Assembly: GCF_013359725.1 (NCBI RefSeq)
Contig: NZ_JABFMW010000011.1
Coordinates: 1-64,000 of the forward strand
Direction: 5' to 3'
Source of the DNA: Pseudarthrobacter sp. C4D7
Lineage (GTDB): Bacteria > Actinomycetota > Actinomycetes > Actinomycetales > Micrococcaceae
DNA: 64,000 nucleotides
Positions 8,186 through 17,526 of the stretch are shown here, one piece after another. Numbering within the stretch: the stretch's first letter is position 1; the number at the start of each line of letters is the position of its first letter. The notes beneath the pieces were generated by a model. The model worked only from the letters and a program-made list of their open reading frames with translations, was not told where the DNA came from and did no database searches. The position numbers and the translations under genes are program-made.

Positions 8186-8830
8186 TTACCTTCCGAGGAT
8201 GAGGCTCATGGCTTCGGCACGGGTGGCCGGGTCATGAAGCTGCCCGCGGACCGCACTGGTGACGGTCTTCGCTCCGGGCTTGCGGATGCCGCGCATGGAC
8301 ATGCACATGTGCTCGCATTCAACGACGACGATTGCACCGCGGGGTTTGAGGTGCTGAACCATCGCCTCGACAATTTCGGTGGTCAGCCGTTCCTGCACCT
8401 GGGGGCGGCGGGCGTAAATGTCCACCAGCCGGGCCAGCTTGCTCAGCCCGGTCACCTTGCCGTCGTGCGACGGAATGTAGCCGACGTGGGCCACCCCGTG
8501 GAACGGCACCAGGTGGTGCTCGCATGTGGAGTAGAACGGGATGTCCTTGACCAGGACCAGTTCCTCGTGGTCCAGGTCGAAGGTGGTGGACAGGACGTCC
8601 GCAGGATCGTGGTGCAGCCCGGCGAAGACCTCGGCGTACGCTTTTGCGACCCTTTTGGGGGTGTCCACGAGGCCGCCGCGGTCCGGGTCCTCGCCGATGG
8701 CGAGGAGGATCTCGCGGACGGCCGCCTCAATCCGTGGCCGGTCCACCGTTTCGGTCCTGGAATGGTGGGAACCGTCCTCCGCCGGCTGGGCGGCGGAGGC
8801 GGAAACGTCGTCGTCGTCGAAGAAAGTCAC
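8186..8830 (-). CDS. folE: GTP cyclohydrolase I
   Basis: The 214-residue enzyme opens the folate pathway by converting GTP to 7,8-dihydroneopterin triphosphate. The zinc/active-site segment is [20 protein letters not shown], with the second zinc cysteine in the [11 protein letters not shown] segment. [10 protein letters not shown] and the [14 protein letters not shown] segment complete the fold. A polar acidic N-terminal leader of about 30 residues precedes the conserved part. The predicted start is GTG at 8830, only 9 bp after the ftsH stop and with no clear ribosome-binding site, suggesting coupling to ftsH translation. Confidence 0.96.
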   Translation of the reverse strand: MTFFDDDDVSASAAQPAEDGSHHSRTETVDRPRIEAAVREILLAIGEDPDRGGLVDTPKRVAKAYAEVFAGLHHDPADVLSTTFDLDHEELVLVKDIPFYSTCEHHLVPFHGVAHVGYIPSHDGKVTGLSKLARLVDIYARRPQVQERLTTEIVEAMVQHLKPRGAIVVVECEHMCMSMRGIRKPGAKTVTSAVRGQLHDPATRAEAMSLILGR

Positions 8831-8839
8831 AGGGAAAGC

Positions 8840-10903
8840 TTAGCCGCGAAGGGTGTCAGGCCCTGAGTCGGGGGCGCCTCCGTGAAACGGAGCATCCTCC
8901 GAAACGCCCTGCGCGTGCGGGGGCTGGGCATCCAGCGGCTCGTCCAGGCGGGCCTTCTTGGCTTCCTCCTGCGCTTCGCGTTCGGCCCGTTCCTGGCGGC
9001 TCTCCACGGGGCCGGCCAGCTGGACGGGGCGGGTTTCCTTGGACAGCCACACCTCGCGGAAGTCACGCTTGCGGACATCCCTGAAGATGTCGGCAATCTC
9101 GGCCTGGTTGAGGGTTTCCCGCTCCAGGAGTTCCAGGGCCAGGAAATCCAGGATGTCCCGGTTCTCGGTGAGGATTTCGTACGCTTCGTCGTGTGCCTGC
9201 TCGATCAGGCGGCGCACTTCCTCATCCACAACGTACGCAATCTGGTCCGAGTAGTTGCGCTCATGGCCTGCGTCGCGGCCCAGGAACGGTTCGCCGCCGC
9301 CCTGGCCCAGCCGGACAGCGCCGACGCGTTCGCTCATGCCGTATTCGGTGACCATCTTCCGTGCCGTGCCGGTGGCCTTTTCGATGTCGTTGGAGGCTCC
9401 GGTGGAGGGGTCATGGAACACGATCTCCTCTGCCACGCGGCCACCCATGGCGTAGGCCATCTGGTCCAGGAGTTCATTCCGGGTCACGGAGTACTTGTCG
9501 TTGTCCGGAACCACCATGGTGTAGCCCAGGGCCCGGCCGCGGGGAAGGATGGTGATCTTGGTGACCGGAGCAGAGTTCCGGAGGGCAGCCGCCACCAGGG
9601 CGTGGCCGCCTTCGTGGTACGCGGTGATCTTGCGCTCGTGCTCTTTCATGACGCGGCTGCGCTTCTGCGGGCCGGCCATGACGCGGTCAATAGCTTCGTC
9701 CAGCGCACGGTCGTCTATCAGGTTGGCGTTGGACCGCGCGGTCAGCAGTGCCGCCTCGTTGAGGACGTTGGCCAGGTCGGCACCCGTGTAGCCGGGCGTC
9801 TTCTTGGCCACAGCCTTCAGGTCCACGCCCGGAGCCATGGGCTTGCCCTTGGCGTGCACCTGCAGGATCTGGTCGCGGCCAATCAGGTCCGGTGCTTCCA
9901 CGCCGATCTGGCGGTCGAAGCGTCCCGGACGCAGCAGGGCCGGGTCCAGAACGTCGGGCCGGTTGGTGGCGGCTATGAGGATCACGTTGGTCTTGACGTC
10001 GAAGCCGTCCATCTCCACCAGCAGCTGGTTGAGGGTCTGCTCGCGTTCGTCGTTGCCGCCGCCGATGCCGGCGCCGCGGTGCCGGCCGACGGCGTCGATC
10101 TCGTCCACGAAGATGATGGCGGGCGAGTTGGCCTTGGCCTGTTCAAAGAGGTCGCGGACGCGGGAGGCGCCGACGCCGACGAACATTTCCACGAAGTCGG
10201 AGCCGGAAATAGAGAAGAAGGGTACGCCGGCCTCACCGGCAACCGCGCGGGCCAGCAGGGTCTTACCGGTACCCGGTGGGCCGTACAGCAGTACACCCTT
10301 GGGGATCTTGGCGCCGACGGCCTGGAACTTGGCCGGTTCCTGCAGGAACTCCTTGATTTCCTGGAGCTCTTCGACGGCTTCGTCGGAGCCTGCAACGTCG
10401 GCGAACGTCACCTGCGGCATGTCCTTGCTGACCATCTTGGCCTTGGACTTGCCGAACTGCATGATCTTGGAGCCGCCGCCCTGCATGCGGGTCATCAGGA
10501 ACCAGAAGAGCGCGCCCAGCAGGATCACGGGGATCAGCAGGGAGAGCAGGCCGGAGAACCAGTTGCTTTCGATCGGCTGGTCAGTGAAGCCCTGGGCCGG
10601 CTTGGCGTCGGTAACGGCCTTCACGACGTCCTGCGCGCGGGCATCAACGAAGAAGAACTGGACGCTCTTGCCTTTGTCCTGCCCGTCCACCTGCAGGTCA
10701 TCCTTCAGCGTCAGGTCAACGCGGTTCTCGCCGTCGAAGATCTTGGCCTGCTCCACCTTGTTGCTGGAGAGCAGTTCCAGGCCCTTGTCCGTGTCGATCC
10801 GGGCTGCACCGCCGGGGGCGAGCGTTGCAAAAGCCACAAGGAGCAGACCGACCACAACGACGATCCAGATGCCCGGGCCTTTGAAGAAGTTCTTAGCTTT
10901 CAT
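8840..10903 (-). CDS. ftsH: ATP-dependent zinc metalloprotease FtsH
   Basis: The 687-residue membrane AAA+ protease degrades misfolded membrane proteins and some regulators. Membrane helices are at about residues 11-30 and 115-138, with a periplasmic domain between them. The AAA module has Walker A GPPGTGKT (208-215), Walker B IIFVDEID, the second region of homology [20 protein letters not shown] and the pore loop [10 protein letters not shown]. The zinc site is HEGGH (HEXXH type, where most FtsH read HEAGH) near residue 430. A charged C-terminal tail of about 60 residues is typical of actinobacterial FtsH. It heads the folate block; in relatives it usually follows hpt directly. Confidence 0.98.
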   Translation of the reverse strand: MKAKNFFKGPGIWIVVVVGLLLVAFATLAPGGAARIDTDKGLELLSSNKVEQAKIFDGENRVDLTLKDDLQVDGQDKGKSVQFFFVDARAQDVVKAVTDAKPAQGFTDQPIESNWFSGLLSLLIPVILLGALFWFLMTRMQGGGSKIMQFGKSKAKMVSKDMPQVTFADVAGSDEAVEELQEIKEFLQEPAKFQAVGAKIPKGVLLYGPPGTGKTLLARAVAGEAGVPFFSISGSDFVEMFVGVGASRVRDLFEQAKANSPAIIFVDEIDAVGRHRGAGIGGGNDEREQTLNQLLVEMDGFDVKTNVILIAATNRPDVLDPALLRPGRFDRQIGVEAPDLIGRDQILQVHAKGKPMAPGVDLKAVAKKTPGYTGADLANVLNEAALLTARSNANLIDDRALDEAIDRVMAGPQKRSRVMKEHERKITAYHEGGHALVAAALRNSAPVTKITILPRGRALGYTMVVPDNDKYSVTRNELLDQMAYAMGGRVAEEIVFHDPSTGASNDIEKATGTARKMVTEYGMSERVGAVRLGQGGGEPFLGRDAGHERNYSDQIAYVVDEEVRRLIEQAHDEAYEILTENRDILDFLALELLERETLNQAEIADIFRDVRKRDFREVWLSKETRPVQLAGPVESRQERAEREAQEEAKKARLDEPLDAQPPHAQGVSEDAPFHGGAPDSGPDTLRG

Positions 10904-11075
10904 CTGTTCGGGGGCTCGCCCCGTCCCTTCCGGTAGTGCTTCACGGCGAGTAGTCTGCGCGCGTGATGGTGCTGCGTCAGCTTCTAGCTATACACCGTCC
11001 GGAGTAAATCACGCATAGTGAAAACCAAAAGTTCCCTGTGGGCGTAGATGGTGCGGCGGACCGCCGAATGCCGCG

Positions 11076-12149
11076 TCAGGCCTGAGGTGCCGGGGTTCCC
11101 GGCGCTGCCACGGATCCGCGGTTGACCAGGCGGCATGCCAGCAGCACCGGGTCCAGACGGTCATGATGTTGGCGGGTGCCGGGTTCTGCGGCCTGCAGCT
11201 CGATCGCGTCGATCAGCCGGTTGGCCGCCCACGTCCCCATGCCGTAGTACGGCAGGGCCACGCTGGTCAGTTGGGGGTGGAGGTTGGCCGCAAGCAGGTC
11301 CACATCGCCGAACCCGACGACGGACAAATGGTCCGGGATGGACAGTCCCCGTTCGGCTGCGGCACGGTAGGCCCCCATCGCCAGGCGGTCGTTGCAGCAG
11401 AGGAGGGCCGACGGCGGGTTCCCGCCGGCCAGGATGCTGCGGGCAGCGGCGTACCCGCCGGGCGCATCCGGCGACGCCGCCGCAACGGTGGTGGCGGCAC
11501 CCGCCATTCCTGCGCGCTGGAGTGCGTCCCGGAAACCCAGGAGGCGCTGGTGGGTTGAGGGGTTTTCGTCCCGGGTGGTGAGGAACCCGATCCGGTAGTG
11601 GCCCGCGGCCACGAGTGCGGCCGCCCCGGCTGCTGCGCCGCCGTATTCATCGGCCATCACCGCGGGGAGGCTTCCGTCAATGGTGATGGCATCCACCAGG
11701 ACTGTGGGGACGCCGCCCGGCCGGAACGGTATTGGCAGGACGCGCCGGCCGGCCGCCGAGTAGAGGATTCCATCAACCTGCCCGGCCAGGAGTGACTCCA
11801 CACCGGCCTGGGCGGCGTCCGGTTCAGACTGCCCCGGGATGGTGGCCATCATCAGGGTGTACCCGCGGGCGCGGGCTGCCTGGTCAGCGCCAAGGATGAT
11901 GCGGCCGGCGTGCGGCGTGGTGGCTGCATCCTCCACGACCAGGCCCAGCACACCGGACCTGCGGCTCCGGAGGGCGCGGGCAAGGCGGTTGGGGCCATAA
12001 CCCAGCCGGACCGCCGTCGTCCTGACCTTTTCCCGGGTTTCCGGGCTGACCCGGGCCGAGGGCACGTTGTTGAGGACGTGCGAAACCGTGGTGACGGAGA
12101 CGCCGGCTTCCCGCGCCACATCCTTGATGCCCACGCTGCTGCTGTCCAT
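11076..12149 (-). CDS. LacI family transcriptional regulator
   Basis: The protein has 357 residues. An N-terminal LacI helix-turn-helix (IKDVAREAGVSVTTVSHVLN) and hinge region (RLARALRSRRSGVLGLVV) precede a periplasmic-binding-protein-like sensor domain ending near residue 345. ATG 12149 opens five residues before the HTH; an upstream start at 12164 adds only MRPGS. It presumably senses a sugar or similar ligand, but no transport or sugar gene adjoins it. It separates hpt from ftsH, which are normally neighbours in this order, so it looks inserted into the housekeeping block. Confidence 0.92.
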   Translation of the reverse strand: MDSSSVGIKDVAREAGVSVTTVSHVLNNVPSARVSPETREKVRTTAVRLGYGPNRLARALRSRRSGVLGLVVEDAATTPHAGRIILGADQAARARGYTLMMATIPGQSEPDAAQAGVESLLAGQVDGILYSAAGRRVLPIPFRPGGVPTVLVDAITIDGSLPAVMADEYGGAAAGAAALVAAGHYRIGFLTTRDENPSTHQRLLGFRDALQRAGMAGAATTVAAASPDAPGGYAAARSILAGGNPPSALLCCNDRLAMGAYRAAAERGLSIPDHLSVVGFGDVDLLAANLHPQLTSVALPYYGMGTWAANRLIDAIELQAAEPGTRQHHDRLDPVLLACRLVNRGSVAAPGTPAPQA

Positions 12150-12188
12150 GCTCCCGGGCCTCACCAGGGGGCGCGCCCCGTGAGGGTT

Positions 12189-12740
12189 TTACTCGTAGAC
12201 GTGCGGCGCCAGGGTGCCCACGAAGTCCAGGTTGCGGTACTTTTCGGCGTAGTCCAGGCCGTAGCCCACCACGAATTCGTTGGGGATGTCGTAGCCCACG
12301 TACTTGACGTCGATTTCCACCTTGGCGGCGGTGGGCTTGCGGAATGCGGTGCAGATTTCCACGGAGGCGGTGCCACGGGATTCCAGGTTGGTCTTAAGCC
12401 AGGACAGGGTGAGGCCGGAGTCGATGATGTCCTCGACGATCAGCACGTCCTTGCCCATCAGGTCGGTGTCCAGGTCCTTGAGGATGCGCACCACGCCGGA
12501 GGACTGCGTTCCGGAGCCGTACGAGGACACGGCCATCCAGTCCATGGAGATGTGGCTGTGCAGTGCCCGCGCGAGGTCAGCCATGACCATGACGGCGCCC
12601 TTGAGGACGCCAACAATGAGGATGTCGCGTCCTTCGTAGTCTTTGTCGATCTGTGCGGCGAGTTCGGTGATCCGCTGCTGGATCTGTTCCTTGGTGTAGA
12701 GAACGTGCTTGAGATCTGCCTGGACGTCGTTTGAATCCAC
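12189..12740 (-). CDS. hpt: Hypoxanthine phosphoribosyltransferase
   Basis: The 183-residue purine salvage enzyme makes IMP (and GMP) from hypoxanthine (guanine) and PRPP. The PRPP-binding motif is LIVEDIIDSGLTL; the pyrophosphate loop is LIVGVLKGAVMVMAD; the purine-binding C-terminal segment is YVGYDIPNEFVVGYGLDY. The frame opens with TTG at 12743, but the next codon GTG (12740) sits six bases behind AGGAG and is preferred. It lies just downstream of tilS, a pairing conserved widely in bacteria. Confidence 0.96.
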   Translation of the reverse strand: MDSNDVQADLKHVLYTKEQIQQRITELAAQIDKDYEGRDILIVGVLKGAVMVMADLARALHSHISMDWMAVSSYGSGTQSSGVVRILKDLDTDLMGKDVLIVEDIIDSGLTLSWLKTNLESRGTASVEICTAFRKPTAAKVEIDVKYVGYDIPNEFVVGYGLDYAEKYRNLDFVGTLAPHVYE

Positions 12741-12771
12741 CAATGGCTCCTGTGTAGATGCGGGGGTGCGA

Positions 12772-13953
12772 CTATTTTGCGGGCGGCTTGTGGGGCCGGA
12801 ATACTAGCTTCCCACAGCGTGCGGGTTCGCGGGGAACGGAGCCGGGGCCCGCAGGGTCAACTGCAGCGGCAACGTCCTTCGATTCCTCCAGCTGCGCCAG
12901 CGACAAGCGGTACACGCCCACGCCGCCTGGAAGCTGCACGGGGCCGGCCGAGCCTCGCCGCCGGAGCAGTGCTTCGGCCGCGAGAAGCCGCCGGTAACTG
13001 GGCTGTTGGCCGCCGGCCTCGGCGGCCGCCTTGGCGATGACACGGAACCTGATGGCCGGCGCCAGGGCGCGCAGCGGCTCCTCCGGCAGGCTCAGTTCGG
13101 TGCTGTGCCGTTCCACCAGGGAGGCATAGGTGCTTTCCGCCACACCTTCCAGGTAGTCCGCGTCCAGCTGAAGGATGGCGGCGGTCCGGGCCAGGGATTC
13201 GGCGACGCCGGGGCCGAGTTTGTCCTCAAGGTGCGGCAGGACCTCCACCCGGGTCCGCGACCGCGCGAAGGCGGGGTCGGAGTTCGTGGGGTCGTGCCAG
13301 GGGTCCAGCTCCTCCACAGCACAGATTTCTTCGGTGTCCGCCCGCCGGAGCTCCAGGAAGGGTCGCAGGAGGATGGCGTTTCCGGTTCCTGGACGGGCCG
13401 GCCGCATCCCTGCGAGGGAGCGCGTGCCGGAGCCGCGGGCCAGGCCCAGCAGAACCTGTTCGGCCTGGTCGTCCAGGGTGTGGCCCAGCAGCACTGCCTG
13501 CGCGCCCTGCCCTGCGGCTGCGTCCTCGAGCGCGGCATGCCGGGCCTCGCGGGCGGCGGCTTCCGGGCCCATGCCGGCACCTGCCACGGTAACGGTGCGG
13601 ATTTCCACCGGGTGCAGGCCCAGCTCCCTGAGCGCAGCAGCGGTGCGGGCGGCAATATCGCCGGACCCCTCCTGCAGCTGGTGGTCCACCACCACGGCGC
13701 CGACGGTCAAGGGGTGTCCGTCCACGTGGCCGCGGCGGGCGAAGTAGGCGGCGACGGCGGCGAGCGCCAGGGAGTCCGGCCCGCCGCTGCAGGCGACCAG
13801 GACGTGGCGGGGATACCCGGCGCCGGCCAGGGCGTTCTGCAGCAGCTTGCGCGCCGTGCCGACGACGGGCGCCAACCTGCCGGGCCGTCGTCGGCCGCTC
13901 GGCGTCCCATGGCCCTCAGCCCGGGGGCCGCCTGCCGCAGCGTCTGACGGCAA
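12772..13953 (-). CDS. tilS: tRNA(Ile)-lysidine synthetase
   Basis: The 393-residue enzyme modifies the wobble cytidine of tRNA-Ile(CAU) to lysidine, switching it from Met to Ile decoding. The PP-loop ATP site is VACSGGPDSLALA. The HTLDDQAE segment, GMRP, the LRPFLELRRADTEEIC block and the DPTNSDPAFARSRTR motif are all conserved. The C-terminal half is Ala-rich, as in other Actinobacteria. The likely start is TTG at 13953, immediately after the TAA of the upstream protease gene; a TTG further in is also possible, so the exact start is uncertain. Confidence 0.93.
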   Translation of the reverse strand: MPSDAAAGGPRAEGHGTPSGRRRPGRLAPVVGTARKLLQNALAGAGYPRHVLVACSGGPDSLALAAVAAYFARRGHVDGHPLTVGAVVVDHQLQEGSGDIAARTAAALRELGLHPVEIRTVTVAGAGMGPEAAAREARHAALEDAAAGQGAQAVLLGHTLDDQAEQVLLGLARGSGTRSLAGMRPARPGTGNAILLRPFLELRRADTEEICAVEELDPWHDPTNSDPAFARSRTRVEVLPHLEDKLGPGVAESLARTAAILQLDADYLEGVAESTYASLVERHSTELSLPEEPLRALAPAIRFRVIAKAAAEAGGQQPSYRRLLAAEALLRRRGSAGPVQLPGGVGVYRLSLAQLEESKDVAAAVDPAGPGSVPREPARCGKLVFRPHKPPAK

Positions 13954-15108
13954 TTAGAGTCCCATCCGCTCGAGCCACAGCTTGGCGTCATGGATTTCGG
14001 GCTCGGTGGGAAGGTGGTCCACCGAGTCCCACACCTTGTTGAAGCCCTCCATGCCGGCCACGTCCACCACGGCGCGGACAAAGCGGGCACCATCGGAGTA
14101 CTGGCGCATCTTGGCGTCCAGGCCCAGGAGGCTGCGGATGAACTTCTCCATCACGCCGCGGTCCTTGCCGCGGTCGTTGAAGCGCTGCCGGATGGTCTTC
14201 ACGGACGGCACGATACTGGCGTCCACGGCATCCATCACCACGTTCGCGTGGCCTTCGAGCAGGCTCATCACGGCGGTGAGGTGTGAGATGGCGGCCTTTT
14301 CCTCGGGGTCCTGCAGCAGGTCCAGGATGGCACCGCGGCCGGGGGTGTTTCCGTTGGCGGAGCGATCCTTCAACGAACGCGCGGCAGCTGAGGCACGCTC
14401 CATCAGGGAGTCCACGTTGCCCAGGAGGTGGCCGCTGAGTTCATCGATTTGCTCCAGCATGTGGTGGCGAAGCCACGGCGCCGCCGCGAACTGCACCCGG
14501 TGCGTCTGCTCGTGCAGGCATACCCAGAGCCGGAAGTCCTCCGGCGCGACGTTGAGTTCGCGCTCCACTGACACGATATTGGGAGCCACCAGCAGCAGGC
14601 GGCCGGCGGCAGGGGCAGTGGAGTTCTCCGCCAGGGCCGCGAAGGGATCGTACTGGCCCAGGACCTTGCTGGACAGGAACGCCAGGACGGCGCCCAGCTG
14701 GCTGCCGGTGATGGCCCCGCTGACCTGGGCGGCGGCGGGGCTGAGGTTTCCGCGCCGGGTATCCAGCATCTTCTGCATGGCGGGCTTGAGCATCACAGCG
14801 AAACTCTGGGTGTTGGCCTTGGCCCAGGACGCCCGGTCCACCACCAGCACGGAAGAGTCCCGCAGGTCGCGCGCCGCTTCCAGCCCGGTGATCTCGTGGA
14901 CATGCGGAACGGAGGCGTCAGCCAGGTGGCGCAGGCTGTCCACCGCCGCGCCAATGGCCTTTTCGTCAAGCACCGGGCCGGCCGGAGCCAGCCGCGCCGC
15001 GGCAGAAGCGGCGAGGTCCCAGTTAATCAGGGACTCGGCCTGGCTGGACTGGGCGGTAGGGGACATCGTCGGTGCGGACTCGCGCGCAGTGGACTCCATG
15101 GTTCCCAT
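13954..15108 (-). CDS. Zinc-dependent metalloprotease, DUF2342 family
   Basis: The 384-residue protein has the metallo-motif HEQTH in VCLHEQTHRVQF at the centre of the fold. The conserved segments LVAPNIVSVERELNV, SLLEGHANVVMDAVD, IRQRFNDR and LGLDAKMRQYSDGARFV follow, all typical of the actinobacterial DUF2342 family (also annotated as F420-biosynthesis associated). No signal peptide is visible. It lies between dacB and tilS, the usual arrangement. Its substrate is unknown. Start ATG 15108 is used; ATG 15099 is an equally plausible second choice. Confidence 0.9.
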   Translation of the reverse strand: MGTMESTARESAPTMSPTAQSSQAESLINWDLAASAAARLAPAGPVLDEKAIGAAVDSLRHLADASVPHVHEITGLEAARDLRDSSVLVVDRASWAKANTQSFAVMLKPAMQKMLDTRRGNLSPAAAQVSGAITGSQLGAVLAFLSSKVLGQYDPFAALAENSTAPAAGRLLLVAPNIVSVERELNVAPEDFRLWVCLHEQTHRVQFAAAPWLRHHMLEQIDELSGHLLGNVDSLMERASAAARSLKDRSANGNTPGRGAILDLLQDPEEKAAISHLTAVMSLLEGHANVVMDAVDASIVPSVKTIRQRFNDRGKDRGVMEKFIRSLLGLDAKMRQYSDGARFVRAVVDVAGMEGFNKVWDSVDHLPTEPEIHDAKLWLERMGL

Positions 15109-15271
15109 CAGAACACAGCAGGCCCGGGATCGTCCTTAAGTTCGCTGACCGGCGAACGGTCCCCCCGCATGAGCGGCCCGCACCCGCACAACCGTTGCTG
15201 CCCCGCACCGTTGATGCGGGGTAGGCCGCCCCTGCGCCGGAGGGCCCTGTGACAGGCCTGGCAGATCCGCG

Positions 15272-16768
15272 CTAGCGGCAGCCGCACCCCGCCAGGGCGG
15301 TGGCTGCCCGGTCCAGCGCCACCTTGTTGCCGGCAGCTCCCGGTACCAGGCCATTGCCGATGAAGGAGAACACCAGGAGCCGGCCGTCGGCGTCCACCAC
15401 GTAACCGCTGAGCGCCAGCACGGTGTTCAGCGTGCCGGTCTTGGCGCGGACCAGCCCGGCGCCGCCCGCAGTGGTGGCATCCCCGTACCGGGTGTCCAGC
15501 GTGCCGGAGAGGCCACCCACCGGGAAGCCGGCCAGCACGGCGCGAAGCCTGGTATCAGTGCCGGTGGTGATGGCGCGCACCACGTCCGTGAACTGGCGGG
15601 CGGTGACCTGGTTGCCCATGGCCAGGCCGCACACATCCGCCAGCATGACGGCGTCCGGGGTGATCCCCGCGGCCGCCAGTTCAGCGGTGACCGCAGCCGT
15701 GGCGCCGTCATTGCTTCCCGGCCGCCCCGTAGCCAGCGCGGCCATGCGGCCCATGGTTTCAGCCAGGTAGTTGTCCGAGACCTGCAGCATCAGGTCCACC
15801 TGGTCGGCCACGGTGGCCGAGTCAACGCCGGCCAGGGCCGCGGCGCCTGCTGGGGCCGCCCCGGGGGAACGTTCGACGCCGGCCGCAACGGTCAGTCCCG
15901 CGCCGGCACCAGCTTCCCGGAGCCGGGCCGCGAATTCCTGGGCAGCGGCCAGGGAGGCGTCCTGGGGCCGGGGACCGGTGGTCACGGCGGGGTCAAAGCG
16001 CGCCGAGTTTAGGGCCAGCGGGTAGAGCGGGGCGATCTCGCCGGCTTCCACGTCGCCGGACAACCAGTTGGGGTTCAGCGCGGGGCCGGTGAAAAGGGAG
16101 TCGTCCACCAGGACCTTGATGTCTCCGGAGGTGCCGGCGGCCTGCAATGCCTGCACGGTGCGTGCCGCAAGCGTTGCCAGGCCCGCGTGGCCCATGGCCT
16201 GTCCCGGCTGCGACTCCCCCGACCCCAGGAGGACGTCGCCGCCGCCCACCAGGACCACCTGCCCGGCAGCGGGGCCGGGCACCACCTTCGTGGTGAACCG
16301 GTGTTCCGGCCCCAGCGTGCGCAGGGCGGCCACGGCAGTCAGCAGTTTAAGGTTCGACGCCGGCACCCGGCCTTCCGCGCCGCCCCGGTCAAAGAGGACC
16401 TGGCCTGTGAGCGCGTCCTGCACCATGCCCGTGAACGTGCCGCCGCCGTCGGCCGTCAACAGCGGATCCAGCCTGGCCGTCACCGCCGACGGCGAGGGCG
16501 CCGGCGCGGACGGCTGGAGCGGTGCGAGGACCTGCGGGGCGGACAAAGTGGCAGGGATCTGCTGCCAGGCCGGCGGGGTGGGGGCGGGTGCTGGAGCGTC
16601 CGGGCCCCGGAACCCAGGGGCCAGCAGCAGGGCCCCCGGGAGGGCCAGCGCGAGCAGGAGCAGGGCGGCCAGGACCCAGTGCCAGGATGTGCCGGTCCCC
16701 GTGACCGCGTTCCCCCGGCGCCGCGGCGGGCGGGCGCGCTGTGGTTCCCCGCCGGGTGATGTGGTCAT
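15272..16768 (-). CDS. dacB: D-alanyl-D-alanine carboxypeptidase/endopeptidase (PBP4 family)
   Basis: The 498-residue peptidoglycan hydrolase has a basic N-terminus and one membrane segment ([19 protein letters not shown]) acting as a signal anchor, followed by a Pro/Ala-rich linker. The penicillin-binding active site is complete: SNLK (SXXK) in [14 protein letters not shown] in [10 protein letters not shown] and KTG in [10 protein letters not shown]. The class C insert (domains II/III) lies between SXXK and SXN. The ATG at 16768 is chosen over a GTG at 16804. It diverges from ppa, with 155 bp between the starts. Confidence 0.94.
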   Translation of the reverse strand: MTTSPGGEPQRARPPRRRGNAVTGTGTSWHWVLAALLLLALALPGALLLAPGFRGPDAPAPAPTPPAWQQIPATLSAPQVLAPLQPSAPAPSPSAVTARLDPLLTADGGGTFTGMVQDALTGQVLFDRGGAEGRVPASNLKLLTAVAALRTLGPEHRFTTKVVPGPAAGQVVLVGGGDVLLGSGESQPGQAMGHAGLATLAARTVQALQAAGTSGDIKVLVDDSLFTGPALNPNWLSGDVEAGEIAPLYPLALNSARFDPAVTTGPRPQDASLAAAQEFAARLREAGAGAGLTVAAGVERSPGAAPAGAAALAGVDSATVADQVDLMLQVSDNYLAETMGRMAALATGRPGSNDGATAAVTAELAAAGITPDAVMLADVCGLAMGNQVTARQFTDVVRAITTGTDTRLRAVLAGFPVGGLSGTLDTRYGDATTAGGAGLVRAKTGTLNTVLALSGYVVDADGRLLVFSFIGNGLVPGAAGNKVALDRAATALAGCGCR

Positions 16769-16923
16769 GCTGGTGCCGGTCCTCAAGTCCTGAAATTTCC
16801 CCACAAGTTCCTGATTCCAGGGCCTCTCGCTATATCCTCAAGTGTAGTCGGCGGCACCGACACGCTTTTTGTGGGCCCGTCAAGTGTGCCGCGCACCCCC
16901 TGCAATTGCCGAGGAGCATTCCC

Positions 16924-17412
16924 ATGAAGCACGACGTGACCATCGAGATCCCCAAGGGATCGCGCGTCAAGTACGAAGTTGACCACGAGACCGGCCGCGT
17001 CCGCCTGGACCGCGTCCTCTTCACCTCCATGCAGTACCCCACGCACTACGGGTACTTCGAGAACACCCTCGGCGAGGACGGCGACCCGCTGGACGCACTG
17101 GTGCTCCTGCAGGACTTCGACCTGCACCCCGGCGTCATCGTCGAATCCCGCCCCATCGGCGTGTTCAACATGACCGACGACGGCGGCGGAGACGCCAAGA
17201 TCCTCTGCGTGCCGGTGGACGCCCGCTTTGACCACATCCAGGATGTGAGCGACGTCAACGAGTTCCTGATCAAGGAAATCGAGCACTTCTTCACCCGCTA
17301 CAAGGACCTGGAACCGGGCAAGTGGGTCAAGGCCGAAGGCTGGGGCGACCGCGCCGCCGCCGAGGCCGAGCTGGAAGCCTCCATCAAGCGTTACGTCCCC
17401 ACCGGACACTGA
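16924..17412 (+). CDS. ppa: Inorganic pyrophosphatase (family I)
   Basis: The 162-residue soluble enzyme hydrolyses pyrophosphate to two phosphates and pulls biosynthetic reactions forward. The metal-binding signature is [11 protein letters not shown], supported by [12 protein letters not shown], the YPTHYGYF substrate segment, [14 protein letters not shown] and [18 protein letters not shown] 16924 follows a GAGGAGC ribosome-binding site; upstream in-frame starts overlap dacB and are rejected. A strong terminator follows the stop by about 40 bp. Confidence 0.98.
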   Translation: MKHDVTIEIPKGSRVKYEVDHETGRVRLDRVLFTSMQYPTHYGYFENTLGEDGDPLDALVLLQDFDLHPGVIVESRPIGVFNMTDDGGGDAKILCVPVDARFDHIQDVSDVNEFLIKEIEHFFTRYKDLEPGKWVKAEGWGDRAAAEAELEASIKRYVPTGH

Positions 17413-17451
17413 TCCCCAGGTTGGGCCTGCCCCAACAACTGCTTTAGGGTC

Positions 17452-17501
17452 CGACGGCGGGTGCCCGGCTTTTCGAAGCCGGGCACCCGCCGTCGTTGTT
17501 T
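17452..17501 (+). terminator. Strong rho-independent terminator after ppa
   Basis: A perfect 20-bp stem (left arm 17452-17471, right arm 17476-17495) closes on a TTCG tetraloop and is followed by TTGTTTC. The UUCG loop and GC-rich stem make it unusually stable. It lies between ppa and the esterase and should end the ppa transcript. Confidence 0.93.
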
Positions 17502-17526
17502 CAGGAAGTTATGGCAGGGTGGGGCT

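Noticed and set aside
8882..10936. 684-codon open frame antisense to ftsH
   Set aside because: Shadow frame of a GC-rich gene. The sense strand encodes complete FtsH motifs.
10987..11015. Possible ftsH promoter with TATAGC -10
   Set aside because: The matching -35 (TGCGTG) is poor, so not listed as a feature.
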